A DNA stretch of 64,000 nt from Burkholderiaceae bacterium (GTDB lineage: Bacteria; Pseudomonadota; Gammaproteobacteria; Burkholderiales; Burkholderiaceae_C). A model generated the notes under the pieces. That model was not told where the DNA came from, made no database searches, and saw only the letters and a list, made by a program, of their open reading frames with translations. Where the stretch lies: contig JAKLLA010000001.1 in assembly GCA_023150375.1 (NCBI GenBank), forward strand, positions 372,001 through 436,000. The letters are read 5' to 3'. This document shows, in pieces, positions 8,088 to 16,670 of this stretch. The translations under genes and the position numbers were made by a program. Each line of letters opens with the position of its first letter. Within the stretch, counting starts at the first letter, position 1.

Positions 8088-9488
8088 GTGACCTCCTCCA
8101 GCCCGCTCCACCGACTGATCGTCCCGGCCACTGTCCTGTTGCTCGCCGGCCTGCTCACCGCCTGCCAGGACTCCCCCGGCGGAGGAGGCGCAGGTGCGGG
8201 CGCGGGTGCGGGTGGAAACGGCGCCGGCGCGGCCAGGCCGGGCGGAGGTGGCGGTGGCGGCGGCGGGGCGGGCCCGGGGGCCGGCAACCGCCCCGAGGTC
8301 GGCGTGCTGCGCGTGACGGCACAGGACGCCCCGCTGATGGTCGAGCTGCCCGGCCGCCTGAGTGCCAGCCAGGTGGCCGAGATCCGCCCCCAGGTGACCG
8401 GCCTGGTGCGCGCGCGCCTGTTCACCGAGGGCAGCGTGGTGCGCGCCGGCCAGCCGCTGTACCAGCTGGACGCGGCCAGCTTCGAGGCCGAACGGGCCCG
8501 CAGTGCCGCGGCCCTGCAGAAGGCCGAGGCGTTGCTGGCCGCCGCCCGGGTGAAGGCCGCGCGCGACGCCGACCTGCTGCGCGTGGACGCGGTGAGCCGC
8601 CAGGTGGCCGACGACAGCGCCGCCGCGCAGCGCCAGGCCGAGGCCGACGTGGCCGTGGCGCGCGCCGCCCTGGACGCCGCACAGGTGCAGCTGGCGCGGG
8701 CGCGCATCACCGCGCCGATCGGCGGGCGCATCGAAGTCTCCAGCGTCGGCACGGGCGCCCTGGTCACGGCCAACCAGGCCGCCGCGCTGACCAGCATCGT
8801 GCAGCTCGACCCGATGCACGTGGACATCGTGCAGAGCAGCAGCGAGATCCTGGCGCTGCGCCGCCAGCTCGGCGCCGACGCCGAGGCCGGCCGCAGCCGC
8901 GAACTGCAGCTGCGCCTGGAGGACGGCAGCCTGCATCCCTACCCGGCGCGGCTGCAGTTCAGCGGCGTCACGGTCGACCGCGGCACCGGTGCGGTGACGC
9001 TGCGCGCGGTGGTCCCCAACCCGCAGGGCACGCTGCTGCCGGGCATGGTGGTGCAGGCCCGGCTGCAGGCTGGCGTGGACCGCGGCGCGCTGCTGGTGCC
9101 CCAGCAGGGCGTCAGCCGCGGCCCCACCGGCGAGGCCACCGCGCTGGTGGTGGGCGCGGACGGCAAGGCCGAGCGCCGCCGGCTCGAACTGGCCCGCGCG
9201 GTGGGCAACCAGTGGCTGGTGACCCGTGGCCTGCAGGAAGGCGACCGGCTGATCGTCGAGGGCCTGCAGCGCGTGCGCCCGGGCCAGGCGGTGCGGCCGG
9301 TGCCGGCCGGCTCGCCACCGGGTGCGGGCCGGGCCGCCTCCGGTGCCGGTGCCGGTGCCGGTGCCGGTGCCGGTGCCGGTGCCGGTGCCGGTGCCGGTGC
9401 GGCGTCGGCGGGAGCGGGATCGGGGGCGGCCCCGGCCGCCTCGGCGGCGTCCGCCGGCCCGGCCGCGCAGCCGCCGGCCTCGCGCTGA
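8088..9488 (+). CDS. RND efflux periplasmic adaptor (membrane fusion protein, AcrA/MexA type)
   Basis: Lipoprotein of 466 residues. The signal peptide ends in the lipobox LLTAC (Cys 26), followed by a Gly/Ala linker to about residue 66. Then come the barrel-sandwich, alpha-hairpin and beta-barrel domains typical of adaptors (GRLSASQVAEIRPQVTG and ARITAPIGGRIEVS are recognisable). The adaptor bridges the inner-membrane RND pump to an outer-membrane channel. The GTG start is chosen because it gives a complete lipoprotein signal and has GCAGGA at 8075-8080; the frame is open far upstream with no family similarity. The C-terminus ends in a low-complexity Gly-Ala tract encoded by a hexanucleotide repeat. 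The pump gene follows 19 bp later. Confidence 0.9.
   Translation: MTSSSPLHRLIVPATVLLLAGLLTACQDSPGGGGAGAGAGAGGNGAGAARPGGGGGGGGGAGPGAGNRPEVGVLRVTAQDAPLMVELPGRLSASQVAEIRPQVTGLVRARLFTEGSVVRAGQPLYQLDAASFEAERARSAAALQKAEALLAAARVKAARDADLLRVDAVSRQVADDSAAAQRQAEADVAVARAALDAAQVQLARARITAPIGGRIEVSSVGTGALVTANQAAALTSIVQLDPMHVDIVQSSSEILALRRQLGADAEAGRSRELQLRLEDGSLHPYPARLQFSGVTVDRGTGAVTLRAVVPNPQGTLLPGMVVQARLQAGVDRGALLVPQQGVSRGPTGEATALVVGADGKAERRRLELARAVGNQWLVTRGLQEGDRLIVEGLQRVRPGQAVRPVPAGSPPGAGRAASGAGAGAGAGAGAGAGAGAGAASAGAGSGAAPAASAASAGPAAQPPASR
9341..9400 (+). repeat. Ten perfect copies of a 6-bp repeat (CGGTGC)
   Basis: Positions 9341-9400 are ten uninterrupted copies of CGGTGC, in frame in the C-terminal coding region of the efflux adaptor. 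They encode an alternating Gly-Ala run of about 20 residues. The unit is a multiple of three, so copy-number changes alter tail length without a frameshift. Confidence 0.95.
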
Positions 9489-9507
9489 GTCCCCGGAGCC
9501 CCGCGCC

Positions 9508-12500
9508 ATGGCCGCCTTCTTCATCGACCGCCCCATCTTCGCCTGGGTGCTCGCCATCGTGGTGATGCTCGCCGGCGCCGCCGCGACACTTTCACTGCCG
9601 CTGGAGCGCTACCCCGACATCGCGCCCACGCGCATCACGATCAACACCGTCTACCCCGGCGCCTCGGCCCAGGCCATCGAGGACTCGGTGACCCAGATCA
9701 TCGAGCAGAACCTCAAGGGCATCGACGGCCTGATGTCCATCGAGTCCTCCAGCAGCGCCGCGGGCACCGCCACCGTGCAGCTGGGCTTCGTCGCCGGCAC
9801 CGACCCCGACACCGCGCAGGTGCAGGTGCAGAACAAGGTGCAGCAGGCCCTGTCGCGCCTGCCGCAGGCGGTGCAGGCGCAGGGGGTGCGGGTGACCAAG
9901 GCGGGCAGCGAGTTCCTGATGGTGGTCACGCTCACCAGCGACGACCCGCAGGTCAGCTCCGGCGACCTGGGCGACTACCTCTCCAGCACGCTGGTGGACA
10001 TCGTCAGCCGCATCGAGGGCGTCGGCGATGTGTTCGTCTTCGGCTCCGGCTACGCGATGCGCATCTGGCTGGACCCCACCCAGCTGCAGCGCTACGGCCT
10101 GGTGCCCGGCGACATCCGCAGCGCGCTGCTGGCGCAGAACACCGAGGTCTCGGCCGGGCAGATCGGCGCCCTGCCCTCGCCGCCCGGCCAGCGCCTGACG
10201 GCCATCGTCACCGCGCGCGCGCGGCTGCAGACCGCCGAGGAGTTTCGCGCCATCGTGCTGCGCGTGCAGCCCGACGGCTCCGCGCTGCGCCTGGGCGACG
10301 TGGCCCGCGTCGAGCGCGCCCGCGACAGCTACGTCACCAACATCCGCAGCAACGGCCGCACCGCCGCGGGCATGGCGATCTACCCGGCCAGCGGCGCCAA
10401 CGCCCTGCTGGCCGCCGATGCGGTGAAGGCCCGGCTGGCCGAGCTGGCGCCCTTCTTCCCGCCGGGCATGAAGGCCACCGTGACCTTCGACACCACGCCC
10501 TTCGTGCGCGTGTCCATCGAGGGGGTGGTCAAGACGCTGATCGAGGCGGTGCTGCTGGTCGTGGCGATCATGTACCTGTTCATGCAGAACCTGCGCGCCA
10601 CGCTGGTGCCGGCCATCGCGGTGCCGGTGGTGCTGCTGGGCACCTTCGGCGTGCTGGCGGTGGCGGGCTACTCGATCAACACCCTGACCATGTTCGGCCT
10701 GGTGCTGGCCATCGGCCTGCTGGTGGACGACGCCATCGTGGTGGTCGAGAACGTCGAGCGCCTGATGCGCGAGGAGGGCCTGTCCCCGCGCGAGGCCACC
10801 CGGCGCAGCATGCGCGAGATCAGCGGCGCGCTGGTGGGCATCGCGGTGGTGCTGTCGGCGGTGTTCGTGCCGATGGCCTTCTTCGGCGGCTCCACCGGCG
10901 TGATCTACCGCCAGTTCAGCATCACCGTGGTCAGCGCCATGCTGCTGTCGGTGCTGGTGGCGATGAGCCTGTCGCCCGCGCTGTGCGCCACGGTGCTGAA
11001 GCCGGTGGCCAAGGGCGAGCACGCCGCCCACGGCGGGCCGCTCGGGCCGCTGCTGGACCGCCTGTTCGGCGGCTTCAACCGCGGCTTCGACCGCTTCACC
11101 GAACGCTATGTCGGCCAGGTCGGCTGGCTGACGCGGCGCAGCCGGCGCAGCCTGCTGGTCTTCGCGCTGCTGATCGCCGGCACCGCGGCGCTCTACAAGA
11201 GCCTGCCCACCTCCTTCCTGCCCGACGAGGACCAGGGCGGCCTGCAGATCCAGGTGCGCATGGCCCCGGGCGCCACCGCCGAGCGGCTGGAAGGCGTGAT
11301 GAGCAGCGTCGAGGCCTACCTGGCTGCGCAGCCGGAGGTGCAGTTCTACAACCTGGTGCGCGGCGCCGCCGGCGACCAGGGCTCCGGCCAGGGCTTCATC
11401 CGCCTGCAGGACTGGTCGCTGCGCCCGGCCCAGGCCCAGAGCGCCGCCGCGCTGGCCGAGCGCTTCAGCCGCGAGCTGGGCCAGCGCGTGCGCGACGCCA
11501 GCATCTTCGTGGTGCAGCCACCCACCGTGCGCGGCCTGGGCGGCAGCGCCGGCGTGCAGCTCTTCCTGCAGGACCTCGGCGGGCTGGGCAGCACCGCCCT
11601 GGCCGACGCGCGCGACCGGCTGATCGACGCGGCCGCCGAGCGCCCCGAGTTCCGCCGCCCGCGCACCAACAGCCTGACCGAGACGCCGCAGCTGGCCATC
11701 CGCATCGACGACCACCGCGCCGGCATGCTCGGGGTGAGCACCGCCACGGTCAACGAGACGCTCTCGATCGCGCTGGGCGGGTCCTACGTGAACGACTTCA
11801 TCGACCGCGGCCGGGTCAAGCGCGTGCTGCTGCAGGGCGATGCCGCCTGGCGCGCCGAGCCCGACAGCCTGCGCCACTGGTACGTGCGCAACGCCGCCGG
11901 GCAGATGGTGAGCTTCTCGGCCTTCGCCAGCGCCGAGTGGGTGAGCGGGCCGCGCCAGCTGGTGCGCTACAACGGCAGCCCGGCCTACGAGATCCAGGCC
12001 GACATCGCCCCGGGCGTCAGCTCGGGCGCCGCGATGCGGGCGATGGAGGAGCTGCTGCGCGACATGCCGCCGGGCATCGGCTACGAATGGTCCGGCCGCA
12101 GCTTCCAGGAGCGCCTGTCGGGCCAGCAGGCGCCGCTGCTGTACGCGGTCTCGCTGCTGTTCATCTTCCTCTGCCTGGCGGCGCTGTACGAGAGCTGGTC
12201 GGTGCCCTTCAGCGTCATGCTGGTGGTGCCGCTGGGCATCTTCGGCGCGCTGGCGGCCAGCCACCTGGGCGGCCAGGCCAACGACGTGTTCTTCCAGGTC
12301 GGCCTGCTCACCACGGTGGGCCTGAGCGCCAAGAACGCGATCCTGATCGTCGAGTTTGCCGAGACCCTGCGCCTGCAGGGCCTGGGCCTGCTCGAGGCCA
12401 CCCTGAAGGCCTGCCGTCAGCGCCTGCGGCCGATCCTGATGACCTCGCTGGCCTTCGGCATGGGCGTGCTGCCGCTGGCACTGGCCAGCGGCGCGGGCTC

Positions 12501-12648
12501 GGGCTCGCAGCGCGCCATCGGCGTGGGCGTGCTGGGCGGCATGATCAGCGCCACCGTGCTGGGCATCTTCTTCGTGCCGCTGTTCTACCTCTGGGTGAAG
12601 TCGCTGTTCACCCGGCGGCCGCGCGCGCCGCAGGACGCGGGCACCTGA
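9508..12648 (+). CDS. RND multidrug efflux pump, HAE1 family (AcrB/MexB-like permease)
   Basis: Protein of 1046 residues, the normal length for HAE1 pumps, starting MAAFFIDRPIFAWVLAI as these proteins do. Helix 4 carries the proton-relay pair Asp-Asp in GLLVDDAIVVVENVERLM. Two large periplasmic porter loops and the C-terminal set of helices (SAKNAILIVEFAE) are complete. It exports hydrophobic drugs or toxic aromatics using the proton gradient. It is coupled to the adaptor gene upstream. No outer-membrane factor gene follows, so a TolC/OprM-type partner must lie elsewhere. The neighbouring aromatic catabolic genes make export of phenolic compounds plausible, but this is inference. Confidence 0.95.
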   Translation: MAAFFIDRPIFAWVLAIVVMLAGAAATLSLPLERYPDIAPTRITINTVYPGASAQAIEDSVTQIIEQNLKGIDGLMSIESSSSAAGTATVQLGFVAGTDPDTAQVQVQNKVQQALSRLPQAVQAQGVRVTKAGSEFLMVVTLTSDDPQVSSGDLGDYLSSTLVDIVSRIEGVGDVFVFGSGYAMRIWLDPTQLQRYGLVPGDIRSALLAQNTEVSAGQIGALPSPPGQRLTAIVTARARLQTAEEFRAIVLRVQPDGSALRLGDVARVERARDSYVTNIRSNGRTAAGMAIYPASGANALLAADAVKARLAELAPFFPPGMKATVTFDTTPFVRVSIEGVVKTLIEAVLLVVAIMYLFMQNLRATLVPAIAVPVVLLGTFGVLAVAGYSINTLTMFGLVLAIGLLVDDAIVVVENVERLMREEGLSPREATRRSMREISGALVGIAVVLSAVFVPMAFFGGSTGVIYRQFSITVVSAMLLSVLVAMSLSPALCATVLKPVAKGEHAAHGGPLGPLLDRLFGGFNRGFDRFTERYVGQVGWLTRRSRRSLLVFALLIAGTAALYKSLPTSFLPDEDQGGLQIQVRMAPGATAERLEGVMSSVEAYLAAQPEVQFYNLVRGAAGDQGSGQGFIRLQDWSLRPAQAQSAAALAERFSRELGQRVRDASIFVVQPPTVRGLGGSAGVQLFLQDLGGLGSTALADARDRLIDAAAERPEFRRPRTNSLTETPQLAIRIDDHRAGMLGVSTATVNETLSIALGGSYVNDFIDRGRVKRVLLQGDAAWRAEPDSLRHWYVRNAAGQMVSFSAFASAEWVSGPRQLVRYNGSPAYEIQADIAPGVSSGAAMRAMEELLRDMPPGIGYEWSGRSFQERLSGQQAPLLYAVSLLFIFLCLAALYESWSVPFSVMLVVPLGIFGALAASHLGGQANDVFFQVGLLTTVGLSAKNAILIVEFAETLRLQGLGLLEATLKACRQRLRPILMTSLAFGMGVLPLALASGAGSGSQRAIGVGVLGGMISATVLGIFFVPLFYLWVKSLFTRRPRAPQDAGT

Positions 12649-12676
12649 CGGGACGGCCCGCGGCGCCGCGCCGTCT

Positions 12677-12717
12677 CGGACCCGCGGCCCGCCGGGCCCG
12701 CCGGCCGGGTGGGTCCG
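12677..12717. terminator. Inverted repeat between convergent genes
   Basis: Arms CGGACCC (12677-12683) and GGGTCCG (12711-12717) enclose further GC-rich self-complementary sequence between the convergent RND pump and vanA genes. It could act as a bidirectional stop, but there is no U-tract, so the call is weak. Confidence 0.3.
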
Positions 12718-13770
12718 TCAGGCCGCTGCGGCGGCCGCCTCGCCCCGCTCGGCCGCCACCAGGCGGTCCAGGATGCGCCGCGCGTGTGCGCCGCCGGCGT
12801 CGATGTTCAGCGTCATCAGGCGACGCTGCGGCCAGGTCTGCAGGTTGAGCTGCTGGCGCTCGAGCATCTCGCGGTCCTCGGCGAAGATGCGGCCCTGGCC
12901 CTCGCGGATGCGCGCCGTCAGCTCGGCGTCGCCGGGGCGGAAGCGCCGCGCCATGCCCCAGAAGTACCAGATCGAGCCGTCCGCCTCGGGCGTGATGAAG
13001 TCCACCACGGTGGCCGCGGTCTTGGCCTCCAGCGGCGCGTGGAAGCCGCCCCGGCCGGCCAGGGCGACGCCCACGTCGATCATCACGTGGCTGGGCGGGC
13101 TGAAGCGGCAGATCTGCCAGCGGTCCACCGGCTGGTCCGGGTCCATGCCGTTCATGCGCATGGCCATCTGCCAGAACGGCGGCGCCTGGATGCCCGCCAT
13201 GTGGCGCTGCGTGATCACGCGGTCGCCCTCGCGGTGGGTCTCGCAGGGGGTCTCGTCGATCTCCGACTGGCCGATGCTGGTGGCGTGCACGTAGGTCTCG
13301 TGCGTCAGGTCCATCAGGTTGTCGATCATCAGCCGGTAGTCGCAGGCGATGTGATACATCCCGCCGCCATGGGCCCACTCGGGGTTGCCGGACCACTCGA
13401 AGTCGGGCAGCTGCGCCGCATCGGCACGGTCCGCATCGCCGGGCCAGACCCAGACGAAGCCGTGCCGCTCCTGCACGGCGAAGCGGCGGATCGGCGCGAA
13501 GCGCTCGACCCGCTGGCCAGGCATCGACAGGGTGCGGCCGTCGCAGCCCATCACCAGGCCGTGGTAGCCGCAGACCAGCTCGCCCTGGCAGACCCGCCCG
13601 AGCGACAGCGGCGCACCGCGGTGGGGGCAGAAATCCTCCAGCGCGCAGACTTCGCCCTGCGCATTGCGGTAGAACACCATGCGTTCACCACAGATGCGCC
13701 GCCCCAGCGGCCGGCCCTCGACCAGTTCGTCGGGGGTGCAGGCTACGTACCAGGCATTCATCGGAAACAT
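12718..13770 (-). CDS. vanA: Vanillate O-demethylase oxygenase subunit (Rieske non-heme iron)
   Basis: Protein of 350 residues, the usual VanA length. It demethylates vanillate (and related methoxy-benzoates) to protocatechuate plus formaldehyde. The Rieske [2Fe-2S] ligands are CPH (Cys48, His50) and CGYH (Cys67, His70). The mononuclear iron site lies in DNLMDLTHETYVH (His157, His162). The ATG at 13768-13770 has GAGGAG 7 bp upstream. A VanR-type operator lies about 60 bp upstream. The usual reductase partner vanB is not adjacent, so electrons must come from a reductase encoded elsewhere. Other Rieske demethylases (for example dicamba or syringate type) share this architecture, but the operator supports VanA. 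Confidence 0.88.
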   Translation of the reverse strand: MFPMNAWYVACTPDELVEGRPLGRRICGERMVFYRNAQGEVCALEDFCPHRGAPLSLGRVCQGELVCGYHGLVMGCDGRTLSMPGQRVERFAPIRRFAVQERHGFVWVWPGDADRADAAQLPDFEWSGNPEWAHGGGMYHIACDYRLMIDNLMDLTHETYVHATSIGQSEIDETPCETHREGDRVITQRHMAGIQAPPFWQMAMRMNGMDPDQPVDRWQICRFSPPSHVMIDVGVALAGRGGFHAPLEAKTAATVVDFITPEADGSIWYFWGMARRFRPGDAELTARIREGQGRIFAEDREMLERQQLNLQTWPQRRLMTLNIDAGGAHARRILDRLVAAERGEAAAAAA

Positions 13771-13829
13771 CGTCGCGCTCCTCGCGGCGGCGCCGGATCG
13801 CCGTTCGATCCACCTCGTTCACCGCCATC

Positions 13830-13841
13830 ATTGGATCCAAT
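13830..13841. promoter_or_regulatory. VanR-type operator (perfect palindrome)
   Basis: ATTGGATCCAAT, a perfect 12-bp palindrome, is identical to the VanR operator core I recall for Caulobacter vanAB. It sits in the vanA-vanR intergenic region, about 60 bp from the vanA start and 10 bp before the vanR start, so it can repress both promoters until vanillate binds VanR. Confidence 0.85.
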
Positions 13842-13850
13842 TAGAGCATC

Positions 13851-14606
13851 ATGATTTCTGATTCACAAGACAATGACGACGAAGTGGATCCAATCGAGTC
13901 CGAGCAGGCCGCCTCGCCCAGCCTGGTGGCGACGCTGCGCAAGCTCATCATGGACGGGCGCTACGCCGCCGGCAGCCGCATCGCCGAGATCCCGGTGGCC
14001 GAGGCGCTGGGCGTGTCGCGCACGCCGGTGCGGCTGGCCTTTCGCACCCTCGAGCAGGAAGGCCTGCTGGAGAAGACCGGCAAGCGCGGCTACACCGTGC
14101 GCGCCTTCTCCGAGGCCGACGTGCTCTGCGCCCTCGAGGTGCGCGGCGTGCTCGAGGGCCTGGCCGCACGCCGACTGGCCGAGCGCGGCGTCGGCGCCGA
14201 GGTGATGGCCGCGCTGCAGGCCGCGCTGGCCGAGGGCGAGGCCGTGCTGGCCAAGGGCTGGCTGGAGGAGGCCGACATCGCCGCCTGGAGCGCGCTCAAC
14301 GAGCGCTTCCACCGCGCCATCGTCGGCGCCACCGGCAGCCGGGTGATCGGCGATGCGATCGCGCGCAACGACCACCTGCCCTTCGCCTCGGCCGACTCGC
14401 TGGTGATCGACCGCCACGCCCTGGGCGCCGAGTTCCGCAAGCTGCAGCTCGCGCAGATGCAGCACCAGCTGATCGTCGAGGCGCTGGCCCAGGGCGAGTC
14501 GGCCCGGGTCGAGGCGCTGATGCGCGAGCATGCCTACATCGCGCTGCGCTACGGCCGCCTGTTCGGCCTGGCGGTGCGGCTGGCGCCGCCCGGCAGCAGC
14601 GCCTGA
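13851..14606 (+). CDS. vanR: GntR/FadR-type repressor VanR
   Basis: Protein of 251 residues. An N-terminal winged helix (about 24-85, with AEALGVSRTPVRLAFRTLEQ) is followed by an all-helical FCD ligand-binding domain (ALEVRGVLEGLAARRL and the metal- or ligand-binding histidines FHRAI and MREHAY). It is divergent from vanA and separated from it by the VanR operator, so it is assigned as the vanillate-responsive repressor. Family knowledge: VanR releases DNA when vanillate binds. The ATG at 13851 has no strong ribosome site, and a second operator copy lies inside the first 15 codons. Confidence 0.85.
   Translation: MISDSQDNDDEVDPIESEQAASPSLVATLRKLIMDGRYAAGSRIAEIPVAEALGVSRTPVRLAFRTLEQEGLLEKTGKRGYTVRAFSEADVLCALEVRGVLEGLAARRLAERGVGAEVMAALQAALAEGEAVLAKGWLEEADIAAWSALNERFHRAIVGATGSRVIGDAIARNDHLPFASADSLVIDRHALGAEFRKLQLAQMQHQLIVEALAQGESARVEALMREHAYIALRYGRLFGLAVRLAPPGSSA
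13883..13894. promoter_or_regulatory. Second VanR-type operator inside the vanR coding region
   Basis: AGTGGATCCAAT matches the upstream operator at 11 of 12 positions. Its centre is 53 bp from the centre of the first site, very close to five helical turns. It falls within codons 11-15 of vanR. This could allow cooperative binding or a repression loop. Confidence 0.6.
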
Positions 14607-14651
14607 GCCCTGGCGCGCACGCAGCCGGCCGCCCGGGCGGCGCGCCAGGGC
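14607..14651 (+). terminator. Long GC-rich hairpin after vanR
   Basis: The arms GCCCTGGCGCG (14607-14617) and CGCGCCAGGGC (14641-14651) are perfect complements of 11 bp, and the loop itself is self-complementary GC-rich sequence. It begins right after the vanR stop. No U-run follows, so it may be a transcript-stabilising or Rho-assisted end. The rest of the gap to 14822 shows nothing clear. Confidence 0.45.
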
Positions 14652-14822
14652 GAGCTGCATCAAGAAACCTCCTCCGCTTTCGAGGTCTTCCCCGAGGAAA
14701 TCGGTGCGGGATCAGGCGAAAATCACGCTCCTGTGCGGGGTGGACGGCGCCCCGTCACGGCACCCGCCGTGCAACTGATCCCCTGCCGGGGGCCCCCGGG
14801 TCGGCCCTCGTGAAAGTCGAAG

Positions 14823-16091
14823 ATGAAACGTTTGGATGATTTCCGCATGCGCCTGGGCCGCCACGAGCTGGTGCCCATCATGATCGGCGGCATGGGCGTG
14901 GACATCTCCTCCGCCGATCTGGCGCTGGAGGCCGCCCGGCTGGGCGGTGTGGGACACATCTCCGACGCGATGATCAAGACGGTCACCGACCGCCGCTACA
15001 AGACCAAGTTCGTCAAGGCCAAGCAGGCGCTGTACAAGTACAACGTCGACTCGCCGGACAAGTCGCTGGTCAAGTTCAACCTCGCCGACCTGGCCGAAGC
15101 GACCCGGCTGCACGTGCAGCACACGATGGAGCGCAAGCGCGGCAGCGGGCTGGTGTTCATCAACTGCATGGAAAAGCTGACGATGAACGCCCCGCGCGAC
15201 ACCCTCAAGGTGCGCCTGGACGCGGCGCTGAACGCAGGCATCGACGGCATCACGCTGGCCGCCGGCCTGCACCTGGGCTCCTTCGCCCTGATCGAGGACC
15301 ACCCGCGCTTTCGCGATGCCAAGCTGGGCATCATCGTCTCGAGCCTGCGCGCGCTGCAGCTCTTCCTGAAGAAGAACAGCCGCCTGAACCGCCTGCCCGA
15401 CTACGTCGTCGTCGAAGGCCCGCTGGCCGGCGGGCACCTGGGCTTCGGCATGGACTGGGCGCAGTACGACCTGGCCACCATCGTCGCCGAGATCGCCGCC
15501 TGGCTGAAGGCCGAGCAGCTCGACATCCCGCTGATCCCCGCCGGCGGCATCTTCACCGGCAGCGATGCGGTGGGCTTCCTGGAAGCCGGCGCCGCGGGCG
15601 TGCAGGTGGCCACCCGCTTCACCGTCACCAAGGAATGCGGCCTGCCCGACGACGTCAAGCAGGAGTACTTCAGGGCCGGCGAGGACGACATCGAGGTCAA
15701 CCAGATCTCGCCCACCGGCTACCCGATGCGCATGATCAAGTCCAGCCCCGGCATCGGCGACGGCATCCGCCCGAACTGCGAGGCCTACGGCTACCTGCTC
15801 GACGCCACCGGCAAGTGCGCCTACATCACCTCCTGGAACCGCGAGGTGGCCGCCCACCCGGGCGCCAAGCGGGTGCAGGTGTTCGACAAGACCTGCCTGT
15901 GCACGCACATGCGCAACTTCGAGATCTGGACCTGCGGCCAGCTCACCTGGCGGCTCAAGGACACCACGGTGCGGGCGCCCGACGGCAGCTACCAGCTGCT
16001 CAGCGCCGAGCATGTCTTCCGCGACTACCAGTTCAGCACCGACCACCGCGTCCACCTGCCCGAGCCAGCGGTGGCCGAAGCCGCGGCCTGA
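14823..16091 (+). CDS. Nitronate monooxygenase family FMN enzyme
   Basis: Protein of 422 residues with a TIM-barrel FMN fold. It oxidises nitronates/nitroalkanes or may act on a related substrate. Recognisable parts are the N-terminal PIMIGGMGVDISSADLALE, the catalytic-His-containing segment VVEGPLAGGHLG, and the phosphate-binding IPAGGIFTGSDAVGFLEAGAAGVQ near residue 240. A C-terminal Cys-containing extension of about 100 residues (CLCTHM) goes beyond short nitronate monooxygenases and is typical of longer homologues. It is a single gene downstream of vanR. Its exact substrate is unknown. Confidence 0.85.
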   Translation: MKRLDDFRMRLGRHELVPIMIGGMGVDISSADLALEAARLGGVGHISDAMIKTVTDRRYKTKFVKAKQALYKYNVDSPDKSLVKFNLADLAEATRLHVQHTMERKRGSGLVFINCMEKLTMNAPRDTLKVRLDAALNAGIDGITLAAGLHLGSFALIEDHPRFRDAKLGIIVSSLRALQLFLKKNSRLNRLPDYVVVEGPLAGGHLGFGMDWAQYDLATIVAEIAAWLKAEQLDIPLIPAGGIFTGSDAVGFLEAGAAGVQVATRFTVTKECGLPDDVKQEYFRAGEDDIEVNQISPTGYPMRMIKSSPGIGDGIRPNCEAYGYLLDATGKCAYITSWNREVAAHPGAKRVQVFDKTCLCTHMRNFEIWTCGQLTWRLKDTTVRAPDGSYQLLSAEHVFRDYQFSTDHRVHLPEPAVAEAAA

Positions 16092-16122
16092 GGCCGATCC
16101 CCCGCGCCGACCGGCCCCGCCC

Positions 16123-16563
16123 ATGGCAGCGCGCCGCCGCTTCCGCAAGCGTGCCGGCCAGGCCGTGAGCGCGGTGCAGCTGGCGCTGGACACCGAGGGC
16201 TTCGCCTACCGCAAGTGGGGCGCCGAGCAGCGCTGCAAGCGCGGTGACTGGCTGGTCGACAACGGCGGCGAGGTCTACACCGTCGACGCCGCAGTGTTCG
16301 CCCGCACCTACCGGCCGGTTGGCCCGGGCCGCTGGGTCAAGGTGACCCCGGTGTGGGCCGAGCCGGCCACCTGCGCCGGCAGCCTGCCCACCCATGAAGG
16401 CCGCTCGCACTACGAAGCCGGCGACTGGCTGGTGGCCAACCAGCCCGACGGCGGCGACGCCTACTGCATCGAGCGGGCGACATTCGAGGCCCTGTACGAG
16501 CCGGACGACGAGCCCGCCGCCCCACCGGCCCCGCCCGGCGATCCGGCCGGCCCCCCCGGGTAG
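16123..16563 (+). CDS. Hypothetical protein with two tandem copies of a short domain
   Basis: Protein of 146 residues, 31 bp after the nitronate monooxygenase and probably cotranscribed. Two related blocks are visible: a first around GDWLVDNGGEVYTVDAAVFARTY and a second around GDWLVANQPDGGDAYCIERATFEALY, each preceded by a Lys/Arg- or His-containing strand. The N-terminus is basic (AARRRFRKRAG) and the C-terminus is Pro-rich. There is no signal peptide. I do not recognise the family; the GDWLV...F...Y pattern suggests a small beta domain that duplicated. Start ATG at 16123; the frame is open further upstream inside the previous gene. Confidence 0.65.
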   Translation: MAARRRFRKRAGQAVSAVQLALDTEGFAYRKWGAEQRCKRGDWLVDNGGEVYTVDAAVFARTYRPVGPGRWVKVTPVWAEPATCAGSLPTHEGRSHYEAGDWLVANQPDGGDAYCIERATFEALYEPDDEPAAPPAPPGDPAGPPG

Positions 16564-16670
16564 GCGGCAGCCTGCCGCGTGTCCGGCCCGACGGCGCTGG
16601 CGGCAGCGCCGCTGCAGTCACGCTGCCACCAGCGCCGCCGCAGCGATCCCGCCCTCGCCCGCCGCCGGGT

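Noticed and set aside
4656-9488. Open frame of about 1600 codons on the plus strand
   Set aside because: Most of it is antisense to the penicillin-binding protein. Only the 3' part from 8088 codes for the efflux adaptor. Long chance frames are normal at this GC content.
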